NCBI RefSeq assembly: GCF_000317475.1
Contig: NC_019729.1
Location: 634,501 to 698,500, forward strand
Length of the DNA stretch: 64,000 bases
Direction: 5' to 3'
Origin: Oscillatoria nigro-viridis PCC 7112
Lineage (GTDB): Bacteria; Cyanobacteriota; Cyanobacteriia; Cyanobacteriales; Microcoleaceae
Below the pieces are notes generated by a model. The model saw nothing but the letters and a program-made list of their open reading frames with translations, ran no database searches and had not been told where the DNA came from. Below are positions 54,594-62,556 of the stretch, piece after piece. Made by a program: the position numbers and the translations under genes. How positions within the stretch are numbered: the first letter of the stretch is position 1; each line of letters opens with the position of its first letter.

Positions 54594-55103
54594 GAATGAC
54601 TCGTAGGTTTCTCGCGAGATAGAGTAATATAGTACATCAGTTTCGTAATAACGAGCATTTTTTTCATATTTCATGCCAACTTTCTGTATCACCCGCTGGG
54701 AGGCGATATTTTCTGGACGGGCGATCGCAACTATTCTTTCAAGCTGTAATATTTCAAATCCATAGTTTAGACTAGCAAAAGATGCTTCTGTGACTAATCC
54801 TTGATTCCAGTAAACTTTGTCGATCGCATAGCCAAGCTCAACTTCCGGTGTTTGGTCGAGACAAGCAAGTCCGCAGCGGCCGATCATTTTACGGTCTCTT
54901 TTATGTACTAAAGCCCACATTCCGAAGTTATTTTGTTCCCAACGTTGGAGCATATTATGAATGGCGATTTCTGTTGCTTCTCTAGTTCTAACTCCTGTGA
55001 GGTATTTCATTATTTCCGGATCGCTGTAGATGCGGTACAGGTCATCTAAGTCGTCTGGCGTAAATTGCCTCAGATACAATCGGGCTGTCTCTATTTCGTG
55101 CAT
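54579..55103 (-). CDS. GNAT family acetyltransferase (RimJ/RimL type)
   Basis: The 174-residue protein begins IETARLYLRQFTPDDLDDLY and has the acetyl-CoA core MIGRCGLACLDQTPEVELGY, VTEASFASLNYGFE and RIVAIARPENIASQRVIQKV. It acetylates amino groups of proteins or small molecules. It has the full fold and normal size. The gene overlaps a fragment upstream. Confidence 0.9.
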   Translation of the reverse strand: MHEIETARLYLRQFTPDDLDDLYRIYSDPEIMKYLTGVRTREATEIAIHNMLQRWEQNNFGMWALVHKRDRKMIGRCGLACLDQTPEVELGYAIDKVYWNQGLVTEASFASLNYGFEILQLERIVAIARPENIASQRVIQKVGMKYEKNARYYETDVLYYSISRETYESFDFRF

Positions 55104-55365
55104 AATTTATCAGCAAAAAGTCTAATACACTTTCCTGGGGACGACGGTGAAATGTAGAATCAATTTCTTCAATGCAGTGAACGGCATTTTGAAAATCCAG
55201 CATTTGATCCAGCAAATAAAACCAGTGGCGAACTCTATCTCTAAAGGCATAAAGTGGCAAGTAGCGGGTATCCGCTGTTGTAATAAATATGGGCGACTGA
55301 GTGCTGTCGGGAGCGATAATTTGCTGGAGCTGTAGAAGGTTTCCTAATTTAACTGACTCTATTTG
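55042..55365 (-). pseudogene. Possible gene fragment, family unknown
   Basis: A minus-strand frame from about 55365 to the stop at 55042 reads SVKLGNLLQLQQIIAPDSTQ, SPIFITTADTRYLPLYAFRD and RVRHWFYLLDQMLDFQNAVH, with good protein character but no ATG or GTG near the front and a stop just upstream. It runs 62 bp into the GNAT gene. It may be a decayed or truncated gene, or a longer non-standard start. I do not recognise it. Confidence 0.35.
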
Positions 55366-55542
55366 CTACAATTGTAAGTTGGATATATTGTACAGCTTTT
55401 TTGCTCAAAGCTGAGCTAACTGCGATCGCCCGCCCGCCCTACAAGCCGCGCAGCGAAAAACAAGCTCGATATCCTCAGCAAAAGCCCCCAAATTTAGTAG
55501 CATAACAGCTTCTGCAATCTAAAATCTAAAATCTAAAATCGG

Positions 55543-57594
55543 ATGACAACTTCCTCACCAGTAGCAGACACCAAAAACAAATCCGGCCAGGAAACAGACT
55601 GGCGGTTATTTCTGAGGTTGGCATCTTACGCAACCCGCAGCAAACGCTTGTTGATTATTTCGATCGCACTATTAGTACCGCTAGCAGTCTCAGGAGCAAT
55701 TCAACCCATTCTCATCGGACAGGCAATTTCGGTAATTCGCTCGGAACCTACCTACGAATTCTTGCGGGGATTGCCTTTATCTGCTGCATTGAATATTTTG
55801 GCTATTTTGCTCATGCTAACTATAACACTTAGATTGGCATTGCAATCAGTTCAAGGCTATTTAGTCACCAAAGTAGGGCAAATAATTACTACAGATATTA
55901 GAAATGATTTGTTCGCCCACGTCACATCGCTAGCAGTGAGATTTTTCGATCGCACTCCTGTCGGTAAACTGATGACTCGCCTCACCAGCGATGTGGAAGC
56001 TTTGGGAGAGGTTTTCTCTTCAGGGGCGATCGGCATTGTCAGCGATTTATTTTCTATTTTAGTAATTGCCATTTTCATGTTTACCATGCAGTGGCAACTA
56101 GCTTTAATGTTGGTGCTGATGATGATACCAATTACCGCAGTCATAGTTTATTTCCAGAACCAATATCGCATAGCAAATTACACTACAAGAGAAGAACTTT
56201 CAGACCTTAACTCACAACTGCAAGAAAACTTGACTGGTATTGGCGTAGTGCAGCTATTCCGCCGCGAAAGATTCAACTCAGAATTGTTTCGCGTCACCAA
56301 TAAACGGTACATTAAAGCCGTTGACACAACTATCTTTTATGACTCAGCCGTATCTGCGACTTTAGAATGGATTGCTTTAGTGGCAATCGCAGGGGTTTTG
56401 TGGATGGGCGGTCAAAGGGTTTTAGCCGGTAATCTTAACTTCGGTACTCTCTCGGCATTCATTTTATTTGCTCAGCGTCTCTTCGATCCGCTGCGGCAAT
56501 TTGCTGAGAAATTCACTGCAATTCAAGCCGGATTTACTGCCGTCGAACGGATTAGCGATATTCTCAACGAACCGATCGAAATTAAAGATCCAACTAGCGG
56601 GAAGAAGGAAGAAGGAAGAGGGAAGAAGGAAGAGGGAAGAGGGAAAAGGGAAGAAGGAAGAAGGGCAGGTTATTCACCGTTGTTGATAACTGGACATCCA
56701 GAGGCCACGGCTTACAACTTGTCTCCGTTCGATCGAGAATTGGCAGATAACCATCAAAATCCAGCAAGTTCAGAATATCGTTTATTGCCTAACAATCCCC
56801 AATCGCCCCCCGCCAACCCCACCTTGCTAAGGGGGGGAGAAAATGCCAAATCGCAGAATTCTGAATCGGGAGAAATCCAATTTGACAACGTGTGGTTTGC
56901 TTACAAACAAGACGAATATGTTCTGCAAAACCTCAATTTCACCATCAAATCCGGCGAAAAAGTAGCATTAGTTGGCCCCACGGGTGCGGGCAAAAGTTCG
57001 ATTATCCGTCTCCTGTGCCGTCTTTACGAACCTAGCCGAGGACGGATTCTGGTCAATCATGTGGATATTCGGGATTTGCCTCAAGCAGAGTTACGCAGGC
57101 ACATAGGCGTGATTATCCAAGATGGCTTTCTATTTGCTGGTGACGTGAAGAGCAATATCAGCCTGGGAGAAAGTTACTCGATTGAGGAAATTCAAGCAGC
57201 AGCAGAAAAGACAAATGTTGCGCGTTTAATCGAACAGTTGCCTCAAGGTTATGACACGCAATTGCGGGAACGGGGAACCAATCTTTCGGGGGGACAAAAG
57301 CAATTATTAGCGTTTGCTCGCGCCGCTATTCGCAATCCCAGTATTTTAGTTCTAGACGAGGCAACTGCTAGTTTGGATGTGGGGACGGAAGCTTTAATTC
57401 AAGAAGCTTTAGAGCGTTTGATGGCGGACAGAACGGCGATAATTATTGCCCACAGGCTCTCGACTATCCGAAATGTCGATCGCATTTTAGTGCTCAAGCG
57501 CGGGCAGTTAGTAGAGTCTGGCAGCCACGAAGAATTGTTGCAGCAAGAAGGGTTGTATGCCAGTTTGTACAAGTTGCAAATGCTGGGAAGTTAA
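55543..57594 (+). CDS. ABC exporter, fused permease and ATPase
   Basis: The 683-residue half-transporter has six membrane helices (residues about 30-310), then Walker A GPTGAGKSS (478-486), signature LSGGQKQLLAFARA, Walker B ILVLDEATASLD and IIIAHRLSTI. It works as a homo- or heterodimer exporting lipids, peptides or drugs. Residues about 350-442 are an extra linker of GKKEEGRGKKEEGRGK type and repeat-derived sequence that keeps the frame. The normal linker between helix 6 and the ATPase is much shorter. The distal sites look intact, so function may be retained. Confidence 0.93.
   Translation: MTTSSPVADTKNKSGQETDWRLFLRLASYATRSKRLLIISIALLVPLAVSGAIQPILIGQAISVIRSEPTYEFLRGLPLSAALNILAILLMLTITLRLALQSVQGYLVTKVGQIITTDIRNDLFAHVTSLAVRFFDRTPVGKLMTRLTSDVEALGEVFSSGAIGIVSDLFSILVIAIFMFTMQWQLALMLVLMMIPITAVIVYFQNQYRIANYTTREELSDLNSQLQENLTGIGVVQLFRRERFNSELFRVTNKRYIKAVDTTIFYDSAVSATLEWIALVAIAGVLWMGGQRVLAGNLNFGTLSAFILFAQRLFDPLRQFAEKFTAIQAGFTAVERISDILNEPIEIKDPTSGKKEEGRGKKEEGRGKREEGRRAGYSPLLITGHPEATAYNLSPFDRELADNHQNPASSEYRLLPNNPQSPPANPTLLRGGENAKSQNSESGEIQFDNVWFAYKQDEYVLQNLNFTIKSGEKVALVGPTGAGKSSIIRLLCRLYEPSRGRILVNHVDIRDLPQAELRRHIGVIIQDGFLFAGDVKSNISLGESYSIEEIQAAAEKTNVARLIEQLPQGYDTQLRERGTNLSGGQKQLLAFARAAIRNPSILVLDEATASLDVGTEALIQEALERLMADRTAIIIAHRLSTIRNVDRILVLKRGQLVESGSHEELLQQEGLYASLYKLQMLGS
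56590..56868 (+). repeat. Repeat DNA translated in frame in the ABC transporter linker
   Basis: Purine tandem units (GGGAAGAAGGAAGA and variants, 56599-56660) are followed by intergenic-type sequence with CCACCTTGCTAAGGGGGGGA (56820-56840), an element usually found between cyanobacterial genes. The length keeps the frame across about 279 bp, and no stop codon has arisen. Confidence 0.8.
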
Positions 57595-57644
57595 TATCTG
57601 AACGAAGAGGAAAAATTACCGGAATACCCAGATACCCGACTTAT

Positions 57645-57716
57645 TCAACAACTCGGGTATCTAAAAAAATCTAAAATCTAAAATGTAAAATATAAAATCA
57701 AAAATCTAAAATCGGA
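57645..57716 (+). repeat. AAAATCT-type tandem tract
   Basis: TCTAAAATCTAAAATGTAAA and further AAAATC units lie between the ABC gene and the small membrane protein. Same unit as at 7041 and 54500. Confidence 0.75.
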
Positions 57717-57935
57717 TCACTTGCCAGAAATCATTTTCCCCAGGGTGTCCGGCAGGTGAATTATGTGTTGGAAAAGCTGGTTGGGGCCGATGCCAAACAA
57801 TAACTGCATCGTCAGCACAATTGCTGCTAAACCAATCGCTGTCCCGATGCTGGCTTTCAACACTTTAAACGCCCAATTAAACACTAGCCAAGATACAAGT
57901 AACGCAGCAATTAAGATAATTAGTTCTATTGGCAT
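57717..57935 (-). CDS. Small two-helix membrane protein
   Basis: This 72-residue protein has two strong hydrophobic helices (ELIILIAALLVSWLVFNWAF and IGTAIGLAAIVLTMQLLFGI) and a short soluble tail. Similar small proteins are conserved in cyanobacteria without known function. The base composition is typical of coding DNA. Single gene between repeat tracts. Confidence 0.7.
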   Translation of the reverse strand: MPIELIILIAALLVSWLVFNWAFKVLKASIGTAIGLAAIVLTMQLLFGIGPNQLFQHIIHLPDTLGKMISGK

Positions 57936-58079
57936 ATAACATTTTTAACTCTATTTAAAGTCTACATAAATTACGTATCAATACCATAGAAACCGGGTTT
58001 TTTATCTATGTTACCGACTCAAAAGCAGCATTTCTGTAAAAACCGGGTTTCTGCGTCAACGACTACTCTACTTATTACT

Positions 58080-59297
58080 TTAAGCAATACTGCCGCGCTT
58101 CCGTGTTTCCTTATAAGAAATTCCGACATTTTTTAAGCCTGCTTTAATCATTTGCTGCTCTAACAAAGCGAAAAAGCGACTTCGATCGCCCCCCGTGACT
58201 ACCGCTTGATTGTGAGCTTCTGCTAGCGTCACCGGATACCCGCCGCCTTTGTGTACCTGAGCGAGCATCATTCCCAATGCTAAATCTAGCTGTGCTGTAT
58301 CTTGTGCTACCCATTCCGGCACTTCTATTCTAGCAATTTCTGTGCCAACGTGAACGTAACAGAAATAGACGGAATTAAGACCGTACAAATCTAAAATTCG
58401 AGCTCGGGATTTCCACAAAGGGCTTCTTTGTCCCGGTGACAGGATTGTTGCCCACAAGATGGCATCGCGCAAAGGTTCAAATTCTTGACAAGGTGCTTTT
58501 TCGTCGAAAGAAATGGTGGCTGAAAATCCGACGTTCGGGCAGTTTGTCATGCAGTCTGGTACTTCGTGGGTGCAAGCTTCAAACCGTAAAAAAGATAAGC
58601 TTTCGCTGCTGCGAGAAGCGCTTAAGTATCCTAAGAGGGGAATTCCTGCTAAACGCAACTTGTCCCAAGCTTCTAAAATTGGCAGCAAAATTCGATCGCG
58701 CGCTTCGGTGGGTAACTGTTCCAAAAACCAATAAATCAGGGAACCGTCTACCATTGCTAAAGCTGGCGCGGGCAATTTATTGTCGTTAACTTTTGCCCAA
58801 TTGCAGCCCATTTCTGCTAAGGCAATTGCTTCGGAAACTGCTCGCCGGTATCCCATCCATTCTTCGGTTCTAATTCCCCACTGCCGCGAACCGTACAAGT
58901 CTTCGGGTTTGTAGAAAACCTCGGGTACGCTGTCTAAAACTGGGTGGCGGCTTTGTCCGTAGTGCAGCATGACTGTGCCGACGTTTAGCAGGTAGCAGTA
59001 GGCTATTTCGTGATGGTTGGGGGAAATTTGCGAGCCGTCTGTGGCAAAGACTGTGTGGGCTGCGGGGGGTGCGGTGATGTAGGTGCGATCGGATAATGGC
59101 TCGATCGGCGTGGCAGCATTGAATAAAGTGCGATCGCGCCAATTCTCTTGCAATTCCACCAATTTTTCCTGTTCCGCAGCAGCCTTTACCAGCAAATTCT
59201 GAGCCACTTCCAAACGCTGGCGAGCCGCGTGAGCTTCCACATTCAAATGTTGGCTCATTCCCTGCATTGCCTTGGCTGCTTTAGTTAAATCCAGCAT
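58080..59297 (-). CDS. nurA: NurA-domain nuclease
   Basis: The 405-residue protein has the NurA signature: TVFATDGSQISPNHHEIAYC (first metal Asp in ATDGSQ), PALAMVDGSLIYWFLEQLP (second Asp in DGSL), then the C-terminal SPLWKSRARILDLYGL and PEWVAQDTAQLDLALGM with the HKGGGYPVTLAEAHNQAVVT end. NurA in archaea works with the HerA helicase to resect DNA ends. No herA gene is beside it here. Cytoplasmic. Confidence 0.9.
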   Translation of the reverse strand: MLDLTKAAKAMQGMSQHLNVEAHAARQRLEVAQNLLVKAAAEQEKLVELQENWRDRTLFNAATPIEPLSDRTYITAPPAAHTVFATDGSQISPNHHEIAYCYLLNVGTVMLHYGQSRHPVLDSVPEVFYKPEDLYGSRQWGIRTEEWMGYRRAVSEAIALAEMGCNWAKVNDNKLPAPALAMVDGSLIYWFLEQLPTEARDRILLPILEAWDKLRLAGIPLLGYLSASRSSESLSFLRFEACTHEVPDCMTNCPNVGFSATISFDEKAPCQEFEPLRDAILWATILSPGQRSPLWKSRARILDLYGLNSVYFCYVHVGTEIARIEVPEWVAQDTAQLDLALGMMLAQVHKGGGYPVTLAEAHNQAVVTGGDRSRFFALLEQQMIKAGLKNVGISYKETRKRGSIA

Positions 59298-59707
59298 GGG
59301 TTTTAAGTCTCAATATTAGAAAGCTTTCAAGCTGAGAAATTATCAAAACACTTTTCAAACTTTGGGTGCCGAAGCTTGGTTTTTTGTCATACACGCGGTT
59401 TGATAAGTTAAAATACTTCGTGCCCGCCCACAGAAACAGTAAAAAAACCCGGTTTGTGAGGTCAAGAGTACCTGCAATAGTCTATAAAAAAAAACATTTT
59501 TTTTGTCGATAGCCTTGCTTTTTGGAGGGATTTCTGTTATATTTGTTTTATAATGGGATGGTTGCAAAAATATTATTTTTGCAACCATCCCATTATATTA
59601 AAATACCATGTCTGCGCCGCAAAAGTCAACAAAAAAGATGTAAATTTTTGTTGTTTTTTTTGACTCTGAAAAGCGAAAAAAAATCCCACCTGTCAACAAA
59701 TCTAACA
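59298..59707. other. Intergenic region with a near-perfect palindrome
   Basis: No gene. AT-rich, with the 49-bp palindrome at 59549-59597. AACCCGGTTTGTG and similar GAAACCGGGTTTT motifs (57990, 58040, 59450) form another minor repeat group. Confidence 0.5.
59549..59597. repeat. 49-bp perfect palindrome (24-bp arms)
   Basis: TATAATGGGATGGTTGCAAA at the left end is mirrored exactly, with AATA and a single T at 59573 between the arms. A perfect 24-bp arm pair can form a cruciform or a very stable RNA hairpin. Confidence 0.9.
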
Positions 59708-60505
59708 TCAACAGTCGATCGGCAGCCAATCGGCAAAATCTCCGGCAAACTGCGACAGAGAAAGCAATTGAACTGGTGGATTTTGAGCCACAGATTCCCG
59801 TTCTGCCAGAGTATTGTAACCCCAATCAGCCAAAAATAACCTCACCTGAGATAAATCCGGCTGCTGCTTCACCGACAGCAAAGTTTTTAACCGATCTTCC
59901 ACAAACCAAATAGTCGAATCTTTGCCAGACGCAGCCAAAAATTCCCGCAAAATTTGGTGCTTAGGCTTGTTGTATTCCTTACCGAAAATCAACTCCGACG
60001 GCATTTCTACGCCTGCTAGCTGCAAAAGTTCCCGCACAAAACGGCCTTCCTTTGTAGTGACGATCGCCACTTTCACCGAACTCTCCTGCAACGAGTGCAA
60101 CCGATCGGCAACCCCTGGATAAAAGCGGTGCAAAGACAGCCACCCAGATAAATCCTCAGCAATCCAATTATCGCGCAATCCGTCTAACATAGCGCCGACA
60201 GACTGCGCTTTTAAATTATTTTCGGTCAACAAATACGGTACTATATTGGGCCAGTCTAGCAAAATTTGCTCTGGGGAAATTCCTGTCAGCAGTGCGCGGA
60301 TCAGCAGCGGCATTTCCCAACCGGTTTCGATGGCGGGCCGCACTCGGTAAAAACTCAAAGCTAAATCTGGATCTGGCACTGTTTCGACTGGTTTCCAGAT
60401 TTGACAGTAGGTACGCCAAGCTGTTTGGAAATATTCGATTAGTCCGTCACAAATCACACCGTCAAAATCAAGAGCTAGAATTGTCGGAAAGTTATTAGCC
60501 ATCAA
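59708..60505 (-). CDS. HAD superfamily hydrolase
   Basis: The 265-residue protein has motif I LALDFDGVICDGLIEYF (D-x-D, phosphoryl acceptor), a helical cap, motif II AIVTTKEGRFVRELL (T), and motifs III/IV with KPKHQILREF and IWFVEDRLKTL. It is a phosphatase-like enzyme of unknown substrate. Length and layout resemble the cyanobacterial DUF-type HAD phosphatases. Single gene, minus strand. Confidence 0.88.
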   Translation of the reverse strand: MMANNFPTILALDFDGVICDGLIEYFQTAWRTYCQIWKPVETVPDPDLALSFYRVRPAIETGWEMPLLIRALLTGISPEQILLDWPNIVPYLLTENNLKAQSVGAMLDGLRDNWIAEDLSGWLSLHRFYPGVADRLHSLQESSVKVAIVTTKEGRFVRELLQLAGVEMPSELIFGKEYNKPKHQILREFLAASGKDSTIWFVEDRLKTLLSVKQQPDLSQVRLFLADWGYNTLAERESVAQNPPVQLLSLSQFAGDFADWLPIDC

Positions 60506-60604
60506 TCGATTTTAGATTTTGGATTTTGGATTTTGGATTTAAGAATTGAAGAATTTGAGAATTGACTGTGCAAACACTCAGCAGTGATTGGTGAAGAGTG
60601 GTTA

Positions 60605-61339
60605 TTAAAAAGACTGAACTAGCGGTTGATCGGCAATCGATTCTAGTCCTTGGGACTGCAACAATTGCGTCCACTCGGTCGTCAGCCGCGAATCATCGGG
60701 TGCGAGGCGCCGCATTTCGGCTAGAGTCGCAAGAGTCTCGTACCAAATCCCATTTTTAGCATAAGCAATCACCTTAGCCATAGGGTCGGGATTTGCCAAA
60801 TCCTGCTTGAGATTTGCCTGGGGTTCAATTCGCTGCATCCATCCTTTAACAATATAATCCCCAGAACGCTCCAGAGGATCGCAGGCTAGTGCAAACGACC
60901 ACACATATCGCTTACCAACCTGAATATTTTGTGTCTTGCGTTTCTCAGAAAGGCTAACTCCAACAATTCCGGCTTTGTCATTTTTTAAAGTAGTTTCGTA
61001 GACTACTTCGGATTCATCTGCGTTTAGCAAAATAAACTCTACTTGAGCCGCCGGTTGAGAAACATATACAAAAAATGTTGGCGACTCTGTGACCGTTAAG
61101 CCAATATTGCTTTCAGGTATTAAGGGAGTAATGAATAAACCATCCCGTAACTTACAGCCTCGATGCGTCCCCCCTTGCCGGTTGTCGGGGGCTGTTACAT
61201 CGGGAGGTTTGAAATTAACATTCTGACTCAGGAGAATGGGTGCAGGCACAGCCTGCATCGGTGTCAGCAAACTGGGGAGAGTAAGGGCGATCGCCAATAC
61301 AGTCATCGCCAGTGCCGTAAAATGTATAAAACGTTTCAT
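60605..61339 (-). CDS. DUF928 family secreted protein, copy 1
   Basis: The 244-residue protein has a signal peptide (FIHFTALAMTVLAIALTLPS) and the DUF928 pattern: FKPPDVTAPDNRQGGTHRG, ESNIGLTVTESPTFFVYVSQ, RYVWSFALACDPLERSGDY and WYETLATLAEMRRLAPDDSR. Function is unknown. Together with copy 2 it is a tandem duplication (141-bp gap). DUF928 genes often sit beside CHASE2 and CHAT-domain genes, as here. Confidence 0.9.
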   Translation of the reverse strand: MKRFIHFTALAMTVLAIALTLPSLLTPMQAVPAPILLSQNVNFKPPDVTAPDNRQGGTHRGCKLRDGLFITPLIPESNIGLTVTESPTFFVYVSQPAAQVEFILLNADESEVVYETTLKNDKAGIVGVSLSEKRKTQNIQVGKRYVWSFALACDPLERSGDYIVKGWMQRIEPQANLKQDLANPDPMAKVIAYAKNGIWYETLATLAEMRRLAPDDSRLTTEWTQLLQSQGLESIADQPLVQSF

Positions 61340-61480
61340 TTTTCCACCAACTTGTAGAAATATTTATAGAACGCATCTCTTCTGTTAACCCGGAGTTTTA
61401 GCCCCGGGCGCGATCGAGTAAATGGGTCAATTTTCACATCGCCATCGGCATACCGACCAAACTTCAAGAAATATCGAGAT

Positions 61481-62221
61481 TTAAAGAGGCGCAACCAGCG
61501 GTTGAGCTGCAACTGATTCGAGTCCTTGGGACTGCAACAATTGCGTCCACTTGGCTGTCAGCTTCACATCCCCCGGTGTCTGGCGCCGCATTTGGGCTAA
61601 AGTAGCGAGAGTTTCGTACCAAATCCCATTTTGAGCATAAACGTTGAGCCTAGTCATCGGGTCGGGATTTGCCAAATCGCTCTTGAGAGTTGCCTGCGGT
61701 TCAATTCGCTGCACGAACCCTTTAACAACTAAATCCGCCGCTCGGTCTTCGGGGTCGCAAACTAGCGAAAATGACCACACGTATCGCTTACCAACTTCAA
61801 GGGATTTGTTGTTGTCCACGGTAGCAGGAATGGTAACTCCAACAATCCCAGATTTGTCAAGTTTAAATGTTTTTTCGTAGACCACTTCCTCTTCTTTGTC
61901 GTTGAGTACAGTAAACTCTATTTTTGCTGAGGTTTGAGGAACATAGACAAAAATTGTGGGAGACTCTGTTAGGGTTAAACCGATATTAGTTGGAGGTACT
62001 AAAGGAGTAATAGATAAACCCGCCGGACAAAGCTTGTTGCCGCGATGTGTCCCTCCTTGTCGGTTGGCGGGGGCTGTTACATCGGGAGGCTTGAAATTCA
62101 AATTTTGACTCAGCAGAAGCGGCTGGGATTGTGCGCGCATCGGTGCAAGTGAACTGGGTACGGTAGCTGCGATCGCAGATACGGCGACCGCAAGTGTAGC
62201 CCCATGTAGAAAACGTTTCAT
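61481..62221 (-). CDS. DUF928 family secreted protein, copy 2
   Basis: From the ATG at 62221 (MKRFLHGATLAVAVSAIAAT, preceded by AAAGG) the product has 246 residues with the same order as copy 1: FKPPDVTAPANRQGGTHRGN, IGLTLTESPTIFVYVPQTSA, KRYVWSFSLVCDPEDRAADL and WYETLATLAQMRRQTPGDVK. The paralogues are nearly identical in parts of their sequence. The longer frame from 62311 starts in unrelated sequence. Confidence 0.9.
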   Translation of the reverse strand: MKRFLHGATLAVAVSAIAATVPSSLAPMRAQSQPLLLSQNLNFKPPDVTAPANRQGGTHRGNKLCPAGLSITPLVPPTNIGLTLTESPTIFVYVPQTSAKIEFTVLNDKEEEVVYEKTFKLDKSGIVGVTIPATVDNNKSLEVGKRYVWSFSLVCDPEDRAADLVVKGFVQRIEPQATLKSDLANPDPMTRLNVYAQNGIWYETLATLAQMRRQTPGDVKLTAKWTQLLQSQGLESVAAQPLVAPL

Positions 62222-62556
62222 TTTGTTGTACCTTTCACTATAATTGCAAACACAGGCATTCGCTGATGGCGACAAATATTTTTGAGCTGCTAGTCGAGGG
62301 CGCAGATACACTATTTAAACCTTGACATATCATCAATAACATTAATTAATTCGAGCGGCAAGTGGATTCTCTGTCTAAAAATCAGCTTGCCTAGGTCGCA
62401 AGTATCATTGGATACAGTTGCTCGCCACGTACTGTAAATTTTTGTAACAAAGCGGTCGGAGTTTCCGAGTGTTCTAAGATGGAGGAAGTCTCCAGCAGGC
62501 GGCAAAGATGAAACAACTGCTGTTCCAGAAACGAGTCAAACTTTTATGCTGGGATA
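62222..62556. other. Divergent promoter region between DUF928 and CHASE2 genes
   Basis: No convincing gene. A 64-codon minus-strand frame has weak protein character. The promoters of the DUF928 pair and the CHASE2 gene must lie here. Confidence 0.4.

Noticed and set aside
62311-62505. 64-codon minus-strand frame before the CHASE2 gene
   Set aside because: Weak protein character and placed in a divergent promoter region.
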